In this document: positions 36,992 to 46,067 of the stretch, one piece after another
How positions within the stretch are numbered: position 1 is the stretch's first letter
How the letters are laid out: each line of letters begins with the position of its first letter
DNA from: Marinobacterium sediminicola
Lineage (GTDB): Bacteria; Pseudomonadota; Gammaproteobacteria; Pseudomonadales; Balneatricaceae
DNA length: 64,000 nucleotides
NCBI RefSeq assembly: GCF_022343685.1
Contig: NZ_CP092123.1
Span: 2,294,001 to 2,358,000, forward strand
Reading direction: 5' to 3'
Notes under the pieces: generated by a model
What the model saw: the letters and a program-made list of their open reading frames with translations, nothing else
Database searches by the model: none
What the model was told of the DNA's origin: nothing
Program-made: the position numbers and the translations under genes

Positions 36992-37381
36992 TCAGTCCTT
37001 GAGGACCATGATGGCGTCAATTTCAATATCCGCGGCCTTGGGCAACTCCTTGACTGCGAAGGCCGCACGTGCCGGATAGGGCTCATCAAAGTAGCGTGCC
37101 ATCACTTCGTTGACCTGCGGGAAGAACCCCATGTCAGACAGCAGGATGGTCAACTTGACGCACTCACCCAAAGAACCGCCTGCTTCTTCGGCAATTGCCT
37201 TGAGGTTTTCGAAAACACGCACCGCCTGAGCTTCAAAGGACACGGTTACCATCTCCATGGTGGCAGGGTCCAGCGGAATCTGGCCAGAGATGTATACAGT
37301 GTTGCCAGCCTTGACCGCCTGGGAGTAGGTACCGATAGCCGCTGGAGCCTTGTCGGTTTTGATGATGCTTCGATTGGACAT
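36992..37381 (-). CDS. ridA: RidA family enamine/imine deaminase
   Basis: A 129-residue YjgF/RidA protein with [21 protein letters not shown] and the substrate-binding Arg in YPARAAFAV, plus the conserved IEIDAI end. It hydrolyses reactive imine or enamine intermediates such as 2-aminoacrylate. Placement between dadA and alr makes biochemical sense because DadA produces 2-iminopropanoate. Confidence 0.94.
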   Translation of the reverse strand: MSNRSIIKTDKAPAAIGTYSQAVKAGNTVYISGQIPLDPATMEMVTVSFEAQAVRVFENLKAIAEEAGGSLGECVKLTILLSDMGFFPQVNEVMARYFDEPYPARAAFAVKELPKAADIEIDAIMVLKD

Positions 37382-37464
37382 TCTGTTATTCCTGATCTCA
37401 AATTTATGTTGGGTGACACACTATGGTGCAGTGCCACCACCTTGCCAAGAAAACGCTATATTGC

Positions 37465-38721
37465 TCAGCGATTATAACGGCTTATCGCCAGACCTTCGGT
37501 ATCAATCGCAGGTGTCTTGCCACAGATGATGTCGCTGATGTAGCGCGCTGAGCCCATCGACATGGTCCAGCCCAATGTGCCGTGACCGGTATTCAAGTAC
37601 AGGCCCTTATAGGACGTAGCGCCCAGGATCGGCGTACCATCCGGTGTCATGGGGCGCAAACCGGTCCACAGTTCAACTGCAGAGGGGTCACCGCTGCCGG
37701 GAAACAGGTCATTGACCACAAATTCCACATTGGCACGACGACTCTCCGGTGTCGACAGATCAAAGCCGGTCAGCTCGGCAGTGCCACCAACACGTATACG
37801 ATCGCCCAGACGGCTTACCGCAACCTTGTAGGTCTCGTCCATGACCGTGGACTCAGGTGCACGACTGGCATCTGTAATCGGTATCGTCAGAGAGAATCCT
37901 TTAACCGGATAGATCGGGGCCTTGATACCGAGAGGCGACAGCAGTTCAGGACTGTAGCTGCCAAGGGCAACGAGGTAGGCGTCACCGCGAATCAGCCCCG
38001 TATCGGTCTCGACACCAACAATCCTGTCCTGCTCAACGTTCAGCTTGCGAATTTCGGTATTGAAACGGAATTCCACCCCCAGGTTGCGACAGCGCTCAGC
38101 CAGGCTCTGGGTAAACATGAAGCAGTCACCGGTTTCATCCCCCGGCAGGCGCAAACCACCCACCAGCTTATCGCGCACATGCTGAAGCGCCGGTTCATGC
38201 TGAATGATTTCCTCAACACTGAGCGATTCATAGCGAACACCGCAGGACTCAAGGATACGGATATCATCGGCCGATGCTTCCAACTGTTTTTCAGAACGAA
38301 ACAGCTGAATCAGCCCTTTGGCACGATTGTCATATTCAATCCCGGTTTCCTTACGCAGCTCAATCAGGCAGTCACGGCTGTATTCGGCGATTCGCAGCAT
38401 GCGTGACTTATTGCGCGCATAGGCTTTTTGAGTGCAGTTACCCAGCATCTTGCTCAACCAGCCCAGCATGACCGGATCCAGTCTCGGTGCCACTCGCAAA
38501 GGAGCCAAATCCTGCATCATCCACTTGATCGCTTTCAATGGCACTCCTGGCGCAGCCCAGGGCGCAGAATACCCCGGAGATATCTGACCGGCATTCGCAA
38601 AACTAGTTTCCATCGCAGGCTCAGGCTGGCGATCAACCACCACCACTTCATGCCCCTCTTGCGCCAGGTACCAGGCGGAGGTTACCCCGATCACACCACT
38701 TCCAAGAATGACAATACGCAT
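37465..38721 (-). CDS. dadA: D-amino acid dehydrogenase small subunit
   Basis: A 418-residue FAD flavoprotein of the DAO family with the N-terminal dinucleotide fold VILGSGVIGVTSAWYL, FANAGQISPGYSAPWA, and the C-terminal LNTGHGTLGWTMSMGSA. It oxidises D-alanine to pyruvate at the inner membrane, feeding electrons to the respiratory chain. I chose the ATG at 38721 (MRIVILG), with aaggtg upstream. It is first in dadA-ridA-alr. The long AT-rich upstream region carries an Lrp-box-like site. Confidence 0.95.
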   Translation of the reverse strand: MRIVILGSGVIGVTSAWYLAQEGHEVVVVDRQPEPAMETSFANAGQISPGYSAPWAAPGVPLKAIKWMMQDLAPLRVAPRLDPVMLGWLSKMLGNCTQKAYARNKSRMLRIAEYSRDCLIELRKETGIEYDNRAKGLIQLFRSEKQLEASADDIRILESCGVRYESLSVEEIIQHEPALQHVRDKLVGGLRLPGDETGDCFMFTQSLAERCRNLGVEFRFNTEIRKLNVEQDRIVGVETDTGLIRGDAYLVALGSYSPELLSPLGIKAPIYPVKGFSLTIPITDASRAPESTVMDETYKVAVSRLGDRIRVGGTAELTGFDLSTPESRRANVEFVVNDLFPGSGDPSAVELWTGLRPMTPDGTPILGATSYKGLYLNTGHGTLGWTMSMGSARYISDIICGKTPAIDTEGLAISRYNR

Positions 38722-38807
38722 AACAGCACCTTGCATGACATATCCAAAAGATAACGCTATTCTTATGCAAAAAATGCAAAATTAATTACTGTATTTTTAT
38801 ATTTATT

Positions 38808-38822
38808 TAGTAATTATTTCTG
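38808..38822 (+). promoter_or_regulatory. Lrp-box-like site upstream of dadA
   Basis: TAGTAATTATTTCTG matches 13 of 15 positions of the E. coli Lrp consensus YAGHAWATTWTDCTR, about 90 bases upstream of the dadA start in an AT-rich stretch. Lrp-family proteins control dad operons in E. coli and Pseudomonas. The match was made by eye. Confidence 0.45.
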
Positions 38823-38960
38823 TTTATTTTCAGAAAACACCAGAAGCTCCGCGCACGATTGCCGCAAGCATTAAATAGTCTTTAGACGGAAAACCGCGCC
38901 AATCGCAAAACGAATTCAGACGTCATAACAGCGCCATGACTGAGCGAGAAGGCATTCAGG

Positions 38961-39060
38961 AACAGAGAACAGAGAACAGAGAACAGAGAACAGAGAACAG
39001 AGAACAGAGAACAGAGAACAGAGAACAGAGAACAGAGAACAGAGAACAGAGAACAGAGAA
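38961..39060. repeat. Heptanucleotide tandem repeat, 14 perfect copies
   Basis: The unit AACAGAG is repeated fourteen times without a mismatch, plus two further bases. Neither strand contains a stop codon within the array. It lies in the intergenic stretch 38722-39189 between dadA and the HTH-REC gene, both transcribed leftward. The rest of that stretch shows no gene. A 49-codon ORF (38936-39085) runs through the array but has no RBS. Confidence 0.97.
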
Positions 39061-39189
39061 AGCGTGGAGGGAGTGGCCCTATTAAGCTACATCAGATGGC
39101 CCCCACCTTACTGACATAGCCGTTCAGGCCATAGAAACGGAATCAATCAGTTCCGCTTTTTCCGAATATAGGGAACCGGAAATCGAAAA

Positions 39190-39897
39190 TCAAGAAAAAA
39201 CTTCCCTTCCTACCAGAATCTCTTCGATCCTCTCACGGATGCGCTGGAAAGGAATTGGTTTGGGCAAGACCTCAATGCCGGAGCTGAACCCATCAAGCCT
39301 GCGCTGCACCTGGTCCCGATTCAGGGCAGTCACAACGATCAGATGCATCTGGTCCAACATACCCTGCTGCTCCAGTGCTTTAACAATATTGAAACCATCG
39401 ATATTGGGGAGATTGATATCCAGCACCAACAGCTCCGGATCGAACTGCCCCAGTTCCAGCAACCCCTGGTAACCGTCCGTTGCCTGCTTCAGTTCAATGG
39501 GCAATCCCCAGTTGCGAAACGTCATGGCATAGAGGCGCTGCAAACTGGCCTCATCTTCAATCACCTGCACCCGTACACGGGTATCGTCCACTCCAGCCTG
39601 CTGACCAACACCCTCAGAGGACTGAGTCAGCCCCAGCACGGAATCGGAGCTGCGCATGCGCTCCCCGGATGAGACGTTATCGCGATTCTTGAGTTCTCCC
39701 GGACGCAAGGAGCCACTTCGAATATCAGCAGCCAAGGCTTCAATGGCACTCTGACTGAAACGACGATGCCCACCAGGTGTTTTCCAGCTTTGCAAAATGC
39801 CCGAGTCAGCCCATAACTGCACGGTACGAGGCGTCACCCCCAACAGCTCAGCGGCCTTGCGACTGGTACAAAGATCTTGATTCGACACCTGCGACAC
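39190..39897 (-). CDS. Regulator with N-terminal MerR/excisionase HTH and C-terminal receiver
   Basis: A 235-residue protein with reversed domain order compared with ordinary response regulators. Residues 10-50 form an excisionase/MerR-like winged HTH (AAELLGVTPRTVQLWADSGILQSWKTPGGHRRF). Residues 51-105 are a polar linker. Residues 107-232 are a receiver with acidic pocket IEDE, acceptor Asp160, Thr190 and Lys213. No kinase gene is adjacent. It is divergent from folE2, 148 nt away, but the folE2 operator looks like a Zur site, so this regulator more likely acts elsewhere. Confidence 0.87.
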   Translation of the reverse strand: MSQVSNQDLCTSRKAAELLGVTPRTVQLWADSGILQSWKTPGGHRRFSQSAIEALAADIRSGSLRPGELKNRDNVSSGERMRSSDSVLGLTQSSEGVGQQAGVDDTRVRVQVIEDEASLQRLYAMTFRNWGLPIELKQATDGYQGLLELGQFDPELLVLDINLPNIDGFNIVKALEQQGMLDQMHLIVVTALNRDQVQRRLDGFSSGIEVLPKPIPFQRIRERIEEILVGREVFS

Positions 39898-40011
39898 TCT
39901 CCTTGGCTCCAGCCACTTATGTTAATCCTTCGCTCAACTTTTGCAAAAGACAAATCCACCAGTAAATAAGAAAAATCCAGTGAAATCAACGGGGCAGAAT
40001 AATATTAATTA

Positions 40012-40026
40012 TGTTATAAAATAACA
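40012..40026. promoter_or_regulatory. Zur-box-like operator of folE2
   Basis: The perfect dyad TGTTAT-AAA-ATAACA closely matches the gammaproteobacterial Zur consensus core (TGTTATAATATAACA) and differs only in the centre. It overlaps a probable -10 (TATAAA) 20 bases before the folE2 ATG. FolE2 genes are known Zur targets in other bacteria. Confidence 0.7.
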
Positions 40027-40045
40027 AAAGGAGTCTACATACATC

Positions 40046-40987
40046 ATGAATACCGCTGCCCACACCCTGCCTGACATTGCCCATCAAACCCAATCCGATC
40101 AAGCACATACACTGGACTGGGTCGGCATGAGCGGCATCGACCTGCCGTTACAGTTCCAGACTGACACACTGCACTCAGTGACTGCAAAGGTCGATATTCA
40201 TGTGGATTTGTGTGAACCCCATCACCGTGGCATTCACATGTCTCGTCTCTATCTTGCACTTCAGGACACGCTCTCCAGCGCCCTGCTCAACCGTTTGAGC
40301 CTTGAAAAGGTTCTCACCCAGGCACTGACCAGCCACAAGGACACGAGCCGAACCGCCGCTGTCAGGATCCAATTTGACCTTCCCATACAGCGACGCGCCC
40401 TTAAGAGCAGCTTCACTGGCTGGAAGTCTTACCCCGTCATTATTGATGCCCGACTTCGTTCACAGCAGCTGACTGTTGAGCTGGCAGTCGACATTCCTTA
40501 CTCCTCGACCTGCCCCTGTTCTTCGGCACTTTCACGCCAGTTGCTGCAACAGGCCTTCAGGCAGGATTTCTCATCACTGGCAGAGCTCTCTGTTGAACAG
40601 ATAAGTCAATGGCTTGAACAGCATGGCAGTCTGGCCACTCCTCACAGCCAGCGCAGCACTGCAAGGATCAGGGTCAGACTGCAACCTCAGAACTGGCTTG
40701 AGCTTCCTCTGAAAAGTCTGATCGACAGTGCCGAAACCGCTTTACAGACCGCGGTGCAAACTGCTGTAAAGCGCGAGGATGAACAGGCATTTGCCGCTCT
40801 GAACGGAAGCAACCAGATGTTCTGCGAGGATGCGGCCAGACGCCTCAAGCAGTCACTGCTGGCCGATGAGTATTGGTACGACTTCTGGGTTCGGGTTGAG
40901 CACCATGAAAGCCTTCACGCTCATGATGCGGTTGCCATTTGCACCAAAGGACTGCCAGACGGGTTTACACCGCTTTTGTTGCGCTGA
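40046..40987 (+). CDS. folE2: GTP cyclohydrolase FolE2 (type IB)
   Basis: A 313-residue protein with FolE2 signatures: DWVGMSGIDLPLQ near the N-terminus, HRGIHMSRLYLAL, the YSSTCPCSSALSRQL motif with the metal-binding Cys, and EDEQAFAALNGSNQMFCEDAARRL. It makes dihydroneopterin triphosphate for folate synthesis and can work with metals other than zinc. An AAGGAG is present but 12 bases before the ATG, longer than usual. The Zur-like operator suggests induction when zinc is scarce. Confidence 0.94.
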   Translation: MNTAAHTLPDIAHQTQSDQAHTLDWVGMSGIDLPLQFQTDTLHSVTAKVDIHVDLCEPHHRGIHMSRLYLALQDTLSSALLNRLSLEKVLTQALTSHKDTSRTAAVRIQFDLPIQRRALKSSFTGWKSYPVIIDARLRSQQLTVELAVDIPYSSTCPCSSALSRQLLQQAFRQDFSSLAELSVEQISQWLEQHGSLATPHSQRSTARIRVRLQPQNWLELPLKSLIDSAETALQTAVQTAVKREDEQAFAALNGSNQMFCEDAARRLKQSLLADEYWYDFWVRVEHHESLHAHDAVAICTKGLPDGFTPLLLR

Positions 40988-41042
40988 TATGCGCATGGCG
41001 CCAGTCCTGTATAATGACGCTGGATTCATCGGGGAAAGACAG

Positions 41043-41798
41043 ATGCAGCGTTTGGATATTCTTCTGGTCGAACTGGGTTTGGCCGATACACGTACACGCG
41101 CCCAGCGACTGATCAAGGATGGCCGCGTTCAGGCCAGGCTCGGTCAGTGGCAAACGCTCAACAAACCTGGCTTCAAGCTGGCTGAAGACACCCCATTAAA
41201 AGTGGAATCTCGCGAAGAAGATCACTTTGTTTCTCGTGGCGCCCTCAAACTCCAGCACATCATCAAGGCCCTGTCCTTGAACGCTGAAGGGCTGACCGCC
41301 ATTGATGTCGGCCAGTCCACCGGCGGCTTCACCGACTGTCTGCTGCAATCCGGCGCTTCACGAGTCGTCGGCATAGAGGTGGGCCATGACCAGCTACACC
41401 CCTCTCTGCGAAGCAATGAGCGCGTTATCTGCCTGGAGGGCTACAACGCTCGCGAGCTCGGTGCCGATTTGCGAGACTACACACCTGATTCTCAAGGCTT
41501 TGACCTGGCAGTAATGGATGTATCTTTTATCTCCCAGCGCCTTATTCTGCCCTCACTGGCTCCACTGATCCGCTCTGGCGGCTGGCTGCTGACGCTGGTC
41601 AAGCCCCAGTTTGAGGTCGGCCCGCAACATATCGGCAAAGGAGGCATTGTTCGCGATGAAGCGCTGTATCAGCAGGTTCGAACAGCGATAGAAGCCTGCT
41701 GCCTGGAACAGGGGCTACAACCACTCTACTGGGACGAAAGCCCGATCAAGGGAGGTGACGGCAACCGAGAATTTCTCCTGGGGGCACGCCAACCCTGA
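41043..41798 (+). CDS. tlyA: TlyA family rRNA 2'-O-methyltransferase / S4 domain protein
   Basis: A 251-residue protein. An N-terminal S4 RNA-binding domain (RLDILLVELGLADTRTRAQRLIKDGRV) is followed by an FtsJ-like Rossmann methyltransferase with SAM motif DVGQSTGGFTDCLLQ and the catalytic LVKPQFEVG lysine region. TlyA proteins methylate rRNA cytidines. The start is ATG 41043; the frame extends far upstream into folE2 but family members begin here. A TATAAT at 41010-41015 may be its own -10. Confidence 0.9.
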   Translation: MQRLDILLVELGLADTRTRAQRLIKDGRVQARLGQWQTLNKPGFKLAEDTPLKVESREEDHFVSRGALKLQHIIKALSLNAEGLTAIDVGQSTGGFTDCLLQSGASRVVGIEVGHDQLHPSLRSNERVICLEGYNARELGADLRDYTPDSQGFDLAVMDVSFISQRLILPSLAPLIRSGGWLLTLVKPQFEVGPQHIGKGGIVRDEALYQQVRTAIEACCLEQGLQPLYWDESPIKGGDGNREFLLGARQP

Positions 41799-41877
41799 TA
41801 CTCTCGCAGTAATCTTCTTGCGCCAAACTCTTTGCTCCAGCACACTGAAAAGCGGAATCTCTTGAAGAGGATTGAGA

Positions 41878-43407
41878 ATGCGCATCGAAGATATGCATCT
41901 GGTCACCCGCAACCTCGAGCATAATGATTACCCAAGGCTCCAGGCATTGATGGATCAGGTTTACGAGGACATCGGTGGCGCCTGGCCAGAACACACAGTC
42001 AGCAAGCTGATTGACGATTTCCCCGAAGGTCAGATCTGCGTCTTCGACGGCGAAGAGCTGGCCGGTATCGCCTTGACCGTCCAGGTTCGCTATGACCGTT
42101 TCAGCAACCCCCACTCTTACGACGACCTGATCGGCAAACGCATGACCATCCTTAATGACCCCGAGGGCGATGCCCTCTACGGCCTGGATGTGCTCATTCA
42201 CCCGGACTACCGTGGCTTCCGCTTGGGACGCCGCCTGTACGAAGCCCGCAAGGAGCTGTGTCGACAGTACAACCTCAGAGCCATACTGGCCGGTGGACGC
42301 ATTCCCAACTACTACAAGCACGCCAAGGAGCTGACCGCCAGTGAATATATCGGCAAGGTCCGCCAGCGTGAAATCTACGACCCCATTCTGACTTTCCAGT
42401 TATCCAATAACTTTCAGGTTAAGCGCCTGCTGGGCAGCTACCTCCCTGAAGACGCTAAATCCAAGGGCTACGCCACCCTGCTGGAATGGAACAACATTCT
42501 GTTCGAGCCTGAGGAAACGGTGATCAGCAGCCGCCCGAGCCGAGTCAGAATAGGCGCCATTCAATGGCAAATGCGCGAAGTAGAATCAGTTGAAGAGCTT
42601 CTGAAGCAAGTGGAGTACTTCGTTGACACCCTGTCTGAATACCAGAGCGACTTCGCCCTCTTCCCCGAGTTTTTCAACGCGCCACTGATGGGGCTCACCG
42701 ACCAGACCAACCAGACCAGTGCTATTCGTTTCCTCGCCGGCTTTACCGAGCGCTTCCGCAATGAAATGTCCCACTTTGCGGTCAGCTACAACATCAACAT
42801 CGTCACCGGTTCCATGCCGCTGCTCGAAGGCGATAACCTCTTCAACGTCAGCTATCTGTGCCGCCGCGATGGCACGGTTGAAGAGCAGCGAAAACTCCAC
42901 ATCACTCCGCATGAACGGCGCGACTGGGTGATCAAGGGAGGCAACCAGCTTAGAGTGTTCGAAACCGATGCTGGCCGAGTCGGCATCCTGATCTGCTACG
43001 ACGTTGAATTTCCAGAACTTGCACGCCTGCTGTCGGATCAGGACATGGACATTCTGTTTGTACCGTTCTGGACAGACACCAAGAACGGCTACCTCCGAGT
43101 GCGTCACTGCGCGCAGGCACGCGCTATCGAAAATGAATGCTACACGGTCATTTGCGGCAGCGTCGGCAACCTGCCTTCGGTCGAGAGCCTGGATGTACAG
43201 TATGCTCAGTCCGCGGTCTTTTCGCCTTCGGACTTCGCCTTTCCGCACGACGCCGTAATGTCGGAAACCACACCCAACACCGAGATGATCATGTTCTCGG
43301 ACCTGGATCTGGACCAAATCCGCGTGATCCGGAACGAAGGCTCTGTCACCAACCTCAAGGACCGACGCAAAGACCTGTATCGGCTCAAATGGCGTCACGA
43401 GCTATGA
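41878..43407 (+). CDS. GNAT acetyltransferase - nitrilase (carbon-nitrogen hydrolase) fusion
   Basis: A 509-residue two-domain protein. Residues 1-200 are a GNAT fold (GLDVLIHPDYRGFRLGRRLYEAR as the acetyl-CoA loop). Residues about 220-505 are a nitrilase-superfamily amidohydrolase with the Glu-Lys-Cys triad in FPEFF, RKLHITPHE and ILICYDVEFPEL. The RBS is agagga, six bases before ATG. This fusion recurs in bacteria. It may acetylate and hydrolyse related amine or amide metabolites, but the substrate is unknown. No partner gene lies next to it. Confidence 0.9.
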   Translation: MRIEDMHLVTRNLEHNDYPRLQALMDQVYEDIGGAWPEHTVSKLIDDFPEGQICVFDGEELAGIALTVQVRYDRFSNPHSYDDLIGKRMTILNDPEGDALYGLDVLIHPDYRGFRLGRRLYEARKELCRQYNLRAILAGGRIPNYYKHAKELTASEYIGKVRQREIYDPILTFQLSNNFQVKRLLGSYLPEDAKSKGYATLLEWNNILFEPEETVISSRPSRVRIGAIQWQMREVESVEELLKQVEYFVDTLSEYQSDFALFPEFFNAPLMGLTDQTNQTSAIRFLAGFTERFRNEMSHFAVSYNINIVTGSMPLLEGDNLFNVSYLCRRDGTVEEQRKLHITPHERRDWVIKGGNQLRVFETDAGRVGILICYDVEFPELARLLSDQDMDILFVPFWTDTKNGYLRVRHCAQARAIENECYTVICGSVGNLPSVESLDVQYAQSAVFSPSDFAFPHDAVMSETTPNTEMIMFSDLDLDQIRVIRNEGSVTNLKDRRKDLYRLKWRHEL

Positions 43408-43470
43408 AACAAACTTTATCGGGACATTCCCGGGCTGTGCCCCCACCAGGAATACTCTAGAGCGGTCAGC

Positions 43471-43506
43471 AAAAAACCCGCCGGGCCATAGGCCGGGCGG
43501 GTAAAA
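43471..43506 (-). terminator. Rho-independent terminator of ftsZ
   Basis: On the minus strand a long GC-rich hairpin (ACCCGCC...GGCC tat GGCC...GGCGGGT) runs into TTTTTT, 37 nt after the ftsZ stop. Its presence means no lpxC read-through is intended. Confidence 0.9.
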
Positions 43507-43542
43507 AGCAGGAGGTTGTCCCCGGTCACCCCGGGGCAAATA

Positions 43543-44757
43543 TCAGTCGGCCTGACGGCGCAGGAACGCCGGGATGTCCAGAAAGTCCATATCATCGGTT
43601 CCGGTTTTCTTGACCACCGCGGCTTCGGCCACCGGTTCGGATTTACCTTCTACCGCAACCGCACGCGGCTTGTCTTCAGGCTGACGATTACGCAGTACTG
43701 TCGGCAGTTCCAGCTGGCTGAAGTCAGTAGTTGGAGCCGACTGACGCGGAGAAGCAGAAGCTGTCGTACCACCGTTGACCACACGAGACTCGGCAGCATG
43801 TGCACGTGCCAGACCGGTGGCGACCACGGTCACCTTCAGCTCATCGGTCAGTTCCGGATCAATAACGGTACCCACGACCACAGTGGCATCTTCGTGGGCA
43901 TACTCTTCAACCAGATCACCCACTTCAGAGAACTCACCAAGGCTCAGGTCCAGGCCTGCCGTGATGTTGACCAGCACACCACTGGCACCCTTGAGATCGA
44001 TGTCTTCCAGCAGCGGGCTGTTGATCGCCGCCTCGGCCGCTTCACGAGCACGGTTCTCACCACGAGCAACACCTGTGCCCATCATCGCCATGCCCATCTC
44101 GGACATCACGGTACGCACGTCAGCAAAGTCAACGTTGATCATACCCGGGCGGATAATCAGGTCAGCGATACCCTGAACAGCACCCTTAAGCACGTCATTG
44201 GCAGTACCGAAAGCACTTACCAGACTGCAGTTTTTGCCCAGTACGGGCAGCAGTTTTTCGTTCGGGATGATGATCAGCGAATCCACATGCTCCTGCAGCT
44301 CACGAATCCCCTCTTCAGCCACCTTCTTGCGGCGACGGCCTTCGAACGGGAACGGCTTGGTCACCACCGCTACGGTCAGGATACCCAGCTCCTTGGCCAC
44401 TTCTGCAACGATAGGCGCCGCACCTGTACCGGTACCACCACCCATGCCTGCAGTAATGAAGACCATATCAGCACCCGACAGCGCCGAAGCGATACGCTCA
44501 CGGTCCTCGATCGCCGCCTGACGACCAATTTCCGGATTGGCACCTGCTCCCAGCCCTTTGGTCAGCTCACCACCGATGTGCAGAGCTGTCTTGGCCACCA
44601 TGTTGTTAAGCGCCTGAGCGTCCGTATTGGCGCAGATGAACTCGACTCCCTCCAGATCCGTGCTCACCATGTGATTAACGGCATTACCACCGCCACCACC
44701 AACACCCACGACTTTAATTACAGCGCTCTGCGGTACACTATCGACGAGTTCAAACAT
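43543..44757 (-). CDS. ftsZ: Cell division protein FtsZ
   Basis: A 404-residue tubulin homologue with GTP-binding signature [10 protein letters not shown], the T7 loop, a variable linker and the C-terminal FtsA/ZipA-binding peptide [12 protein letters not shown]. It forms the Z ring. The ATG at 44757 ([10 protein letters not shown]) has GGAGAGG upstream; a longer frame to 44817 would overlap ftsA and is rejected. It follows ftsA by 56 nt and ends at a strong terminator. Confidence 0.98.
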   Translation of the reverse strand: MFELVDSVPQSAVIKVVGVGGGGGNAVNHMVSTDLEGVEFICANTDAQALNNMVAKTALHIGGELTKGLGAGANPEIGRQAAIEDRERIASALSGADMVFITAGMGGGTGTGAAPIVAEVAKELGILTVAVVTKPFPFEGRRRKKVAEEGIRELQEHVDSLIIIPNEKLLPVLGKNCSLVSAFGTANDVLKGAVQGIADLIIRPGMINVDFADVRTVMSEMGMAMMGTGVARGENRAREAAEAAINSPLLEDIDLKGASGVLVNITAGLDLSLGEFSEVGDLVEEYAHEDATVVVGTVIDPELTDELKVTVVATGLARAHAAESRVVNGGTTASASPRQSAPTTDFSQLELPTVLRNRQPEDKPRAVAVEGKSEPVAEAAVVKKTGTDDMDFLDIPAFLRRQAD

Positions 44758-44813
44758 TTTTAGCCCCTCTCCTGCAAGGATCCCACTCTTGGGTGGCAGG
44801 TATCCTTTAATAC

Positions 44814-46067
44814 TCAATAGTTACCCTGCAGCCAGTTTTTGAATCTGACCAGCAGGTTATCTCGGCTCACCGCTACCGGCGCAGCCTCGACAAAGTCATT
44901 TCGTTCAGTGATTGATCCAACAGGCTCAAGATCCTGCCGAGCATAATGCAGCAACCCTATACCGGTCGCATAAATTGGATTACTCAGCTGTTCTTCCATG
45001 CCACGCACCCCCTGCGGTCGGGCCAGGCGAACCGGCATATGGAAGATCTCTTCGGCCAGCTCGACCGCCCCTTCCATCTTGGAGGTTCCACCGGTCAGCA
45101 CGATACCCGCCGCCACGAGGTCCTCAAAACCGCTTCGACGCAACTCGGCCTGCACCAAAGAGAACAGTTCCTCGTAACGCGGCTCCACCACCTCAGCAAG
45201 CGCCTGGCGGGACAGGTTTCGCGCCGGACGGTCGCCCACACTGGGCACCTTGATCATTTCATCCGCATGAGCAAGCTGGGCCAGTGCGCAAGCGTATTTC
45301 ATCTTGATTTGTTCGGCATGCTGCGTAGGCGTACGCAACGCCATCGCAATATCACTGGTCACCTGATCACCGGCAATCGGGATCACCGCGGTATGCCGAA
45401 TCGCCCCACCCGTAAATACGGCGATATCGGTCGTACCGCCGCCGATATCGACCATGCAGACGCCCAGGTCCTTTTCATCCTCAGTCAGCACGGCGTAGCT
45501 TGATGCCAACTGCTCAAGCACAACAGCATCGACCTCCAAACCGCAGCGACGCACACATTTTTCCAGGTTCTGGATCGCGTTCGTTGCTCCCGTCACCAGA
45601 TGAGCGCGTGCCTCGAGACGAACGCAGGACATTCCAAGAGGTTCCTTGATCCCCTCCTGATTATCGATCACATATTCCTGAGGCAGAATGTGCAGTATTT
45701 TCTGGTCAGCCGGAATGGCCACAGCACGCGCAGCATCAATCACTCGCTCCAGGTCATAGTCAGAGACTTCGCGATCACGCACCGCAACAATGCCGTGGGA
45801 GTTGTAGCTGCCGATGTGACTGCCGGCGATACCCACGGTCACACCGTGGATCTTGCACCCGGCCATGAGTTCGGCCTCTTCTACCGCTCTCTGGATCGAG
45901 GTCACCGTAGACTCAATATTGACCACCACCCCTCGCTTCAGCCCGCGCGACGGGTGAGAACCGACACCGATTATTTCGATCGTACCCTGCGGCGTCTGTT
46001 CACCGACCAGGCACACCACTTTAGAGGTGCCGATATCGAGTGCGACGATCATGTTATGTGTTGTCAC
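44814..46067 (-). CDS. ftsA: Cell division protein FtsA
   Basis: A 417-residue actin-like ATPase beginning with GTG and the usual [13 protein letters not shown]. It has the phosphate-binding motif [10 protein letters not shown] and the C-terminal amphipathic membrane helix [11 protein letters not shown]. It tethers FtsZ to the membrane. AGGGA lies six bases upstream. No ftsQ or ddl gene precedes it; instead there is an AT-rich gap and a divergent eptA. Confidence 0.97.
   Translation of the reverse strand: MTTHNMIVALDIGTSKVVCLVGEQTPQGTIEIIGVGSHPSRGLKRGVVVNIESTVTSIQRAVEEAELMAGCKIHGVTVGIAGSHIGSYNSHGIVAVRDREVSDYDLERVIDAARAVAIPADQKILHILPQEYVIDNQEGIKEPLGMSCVRLEARAHLVTGATNAIQNLEKCVRRCGLEVDAVVLEQLASSYAVLTEDEKDLGVCMVDIGGGTTDIAVFTGGAIRHTAVIPIAGDQVTSDIAMALRTPTQHAEQIKMKYACALAQLAHADEMIKVPSVGDRPARNLSRQALAEVVEPRYEELFSLVQAELRRSGFEDLVAAGIVLTGGTSKMEGAVELAEEIFHMPVRLARPQGVRGMEEQLSNPIYATGIGLLHYARQDLEPVGSITERNDFVEAAPVAVSRDNLLVRFKNWLQGNY

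Noticed and set aside
38961-39060. CRISPR array
   Set aside because: Units are seven bases long and contiguous, without spacers, and no cas genes are present.
38936-39085. 49-codon ORF through the heptamer array as a phase-variable gene
   Set aside because: There is no RBS, and none of the three frames continues into a meaningful product after the array, so a coding phase-variation switch is unlikely.
43516-44763. 415-codon open frame antisense to ftsZ
   Set aside because: Shadow of ftsZ, Thr/His-rich, with no start signal.
44758-44817. N-terminal extension of FtsZ by 20 residues
   Set aside because: FtsZ proteins begin at MFELVD, which has a strong RBS; the extension would overlap ftsA.
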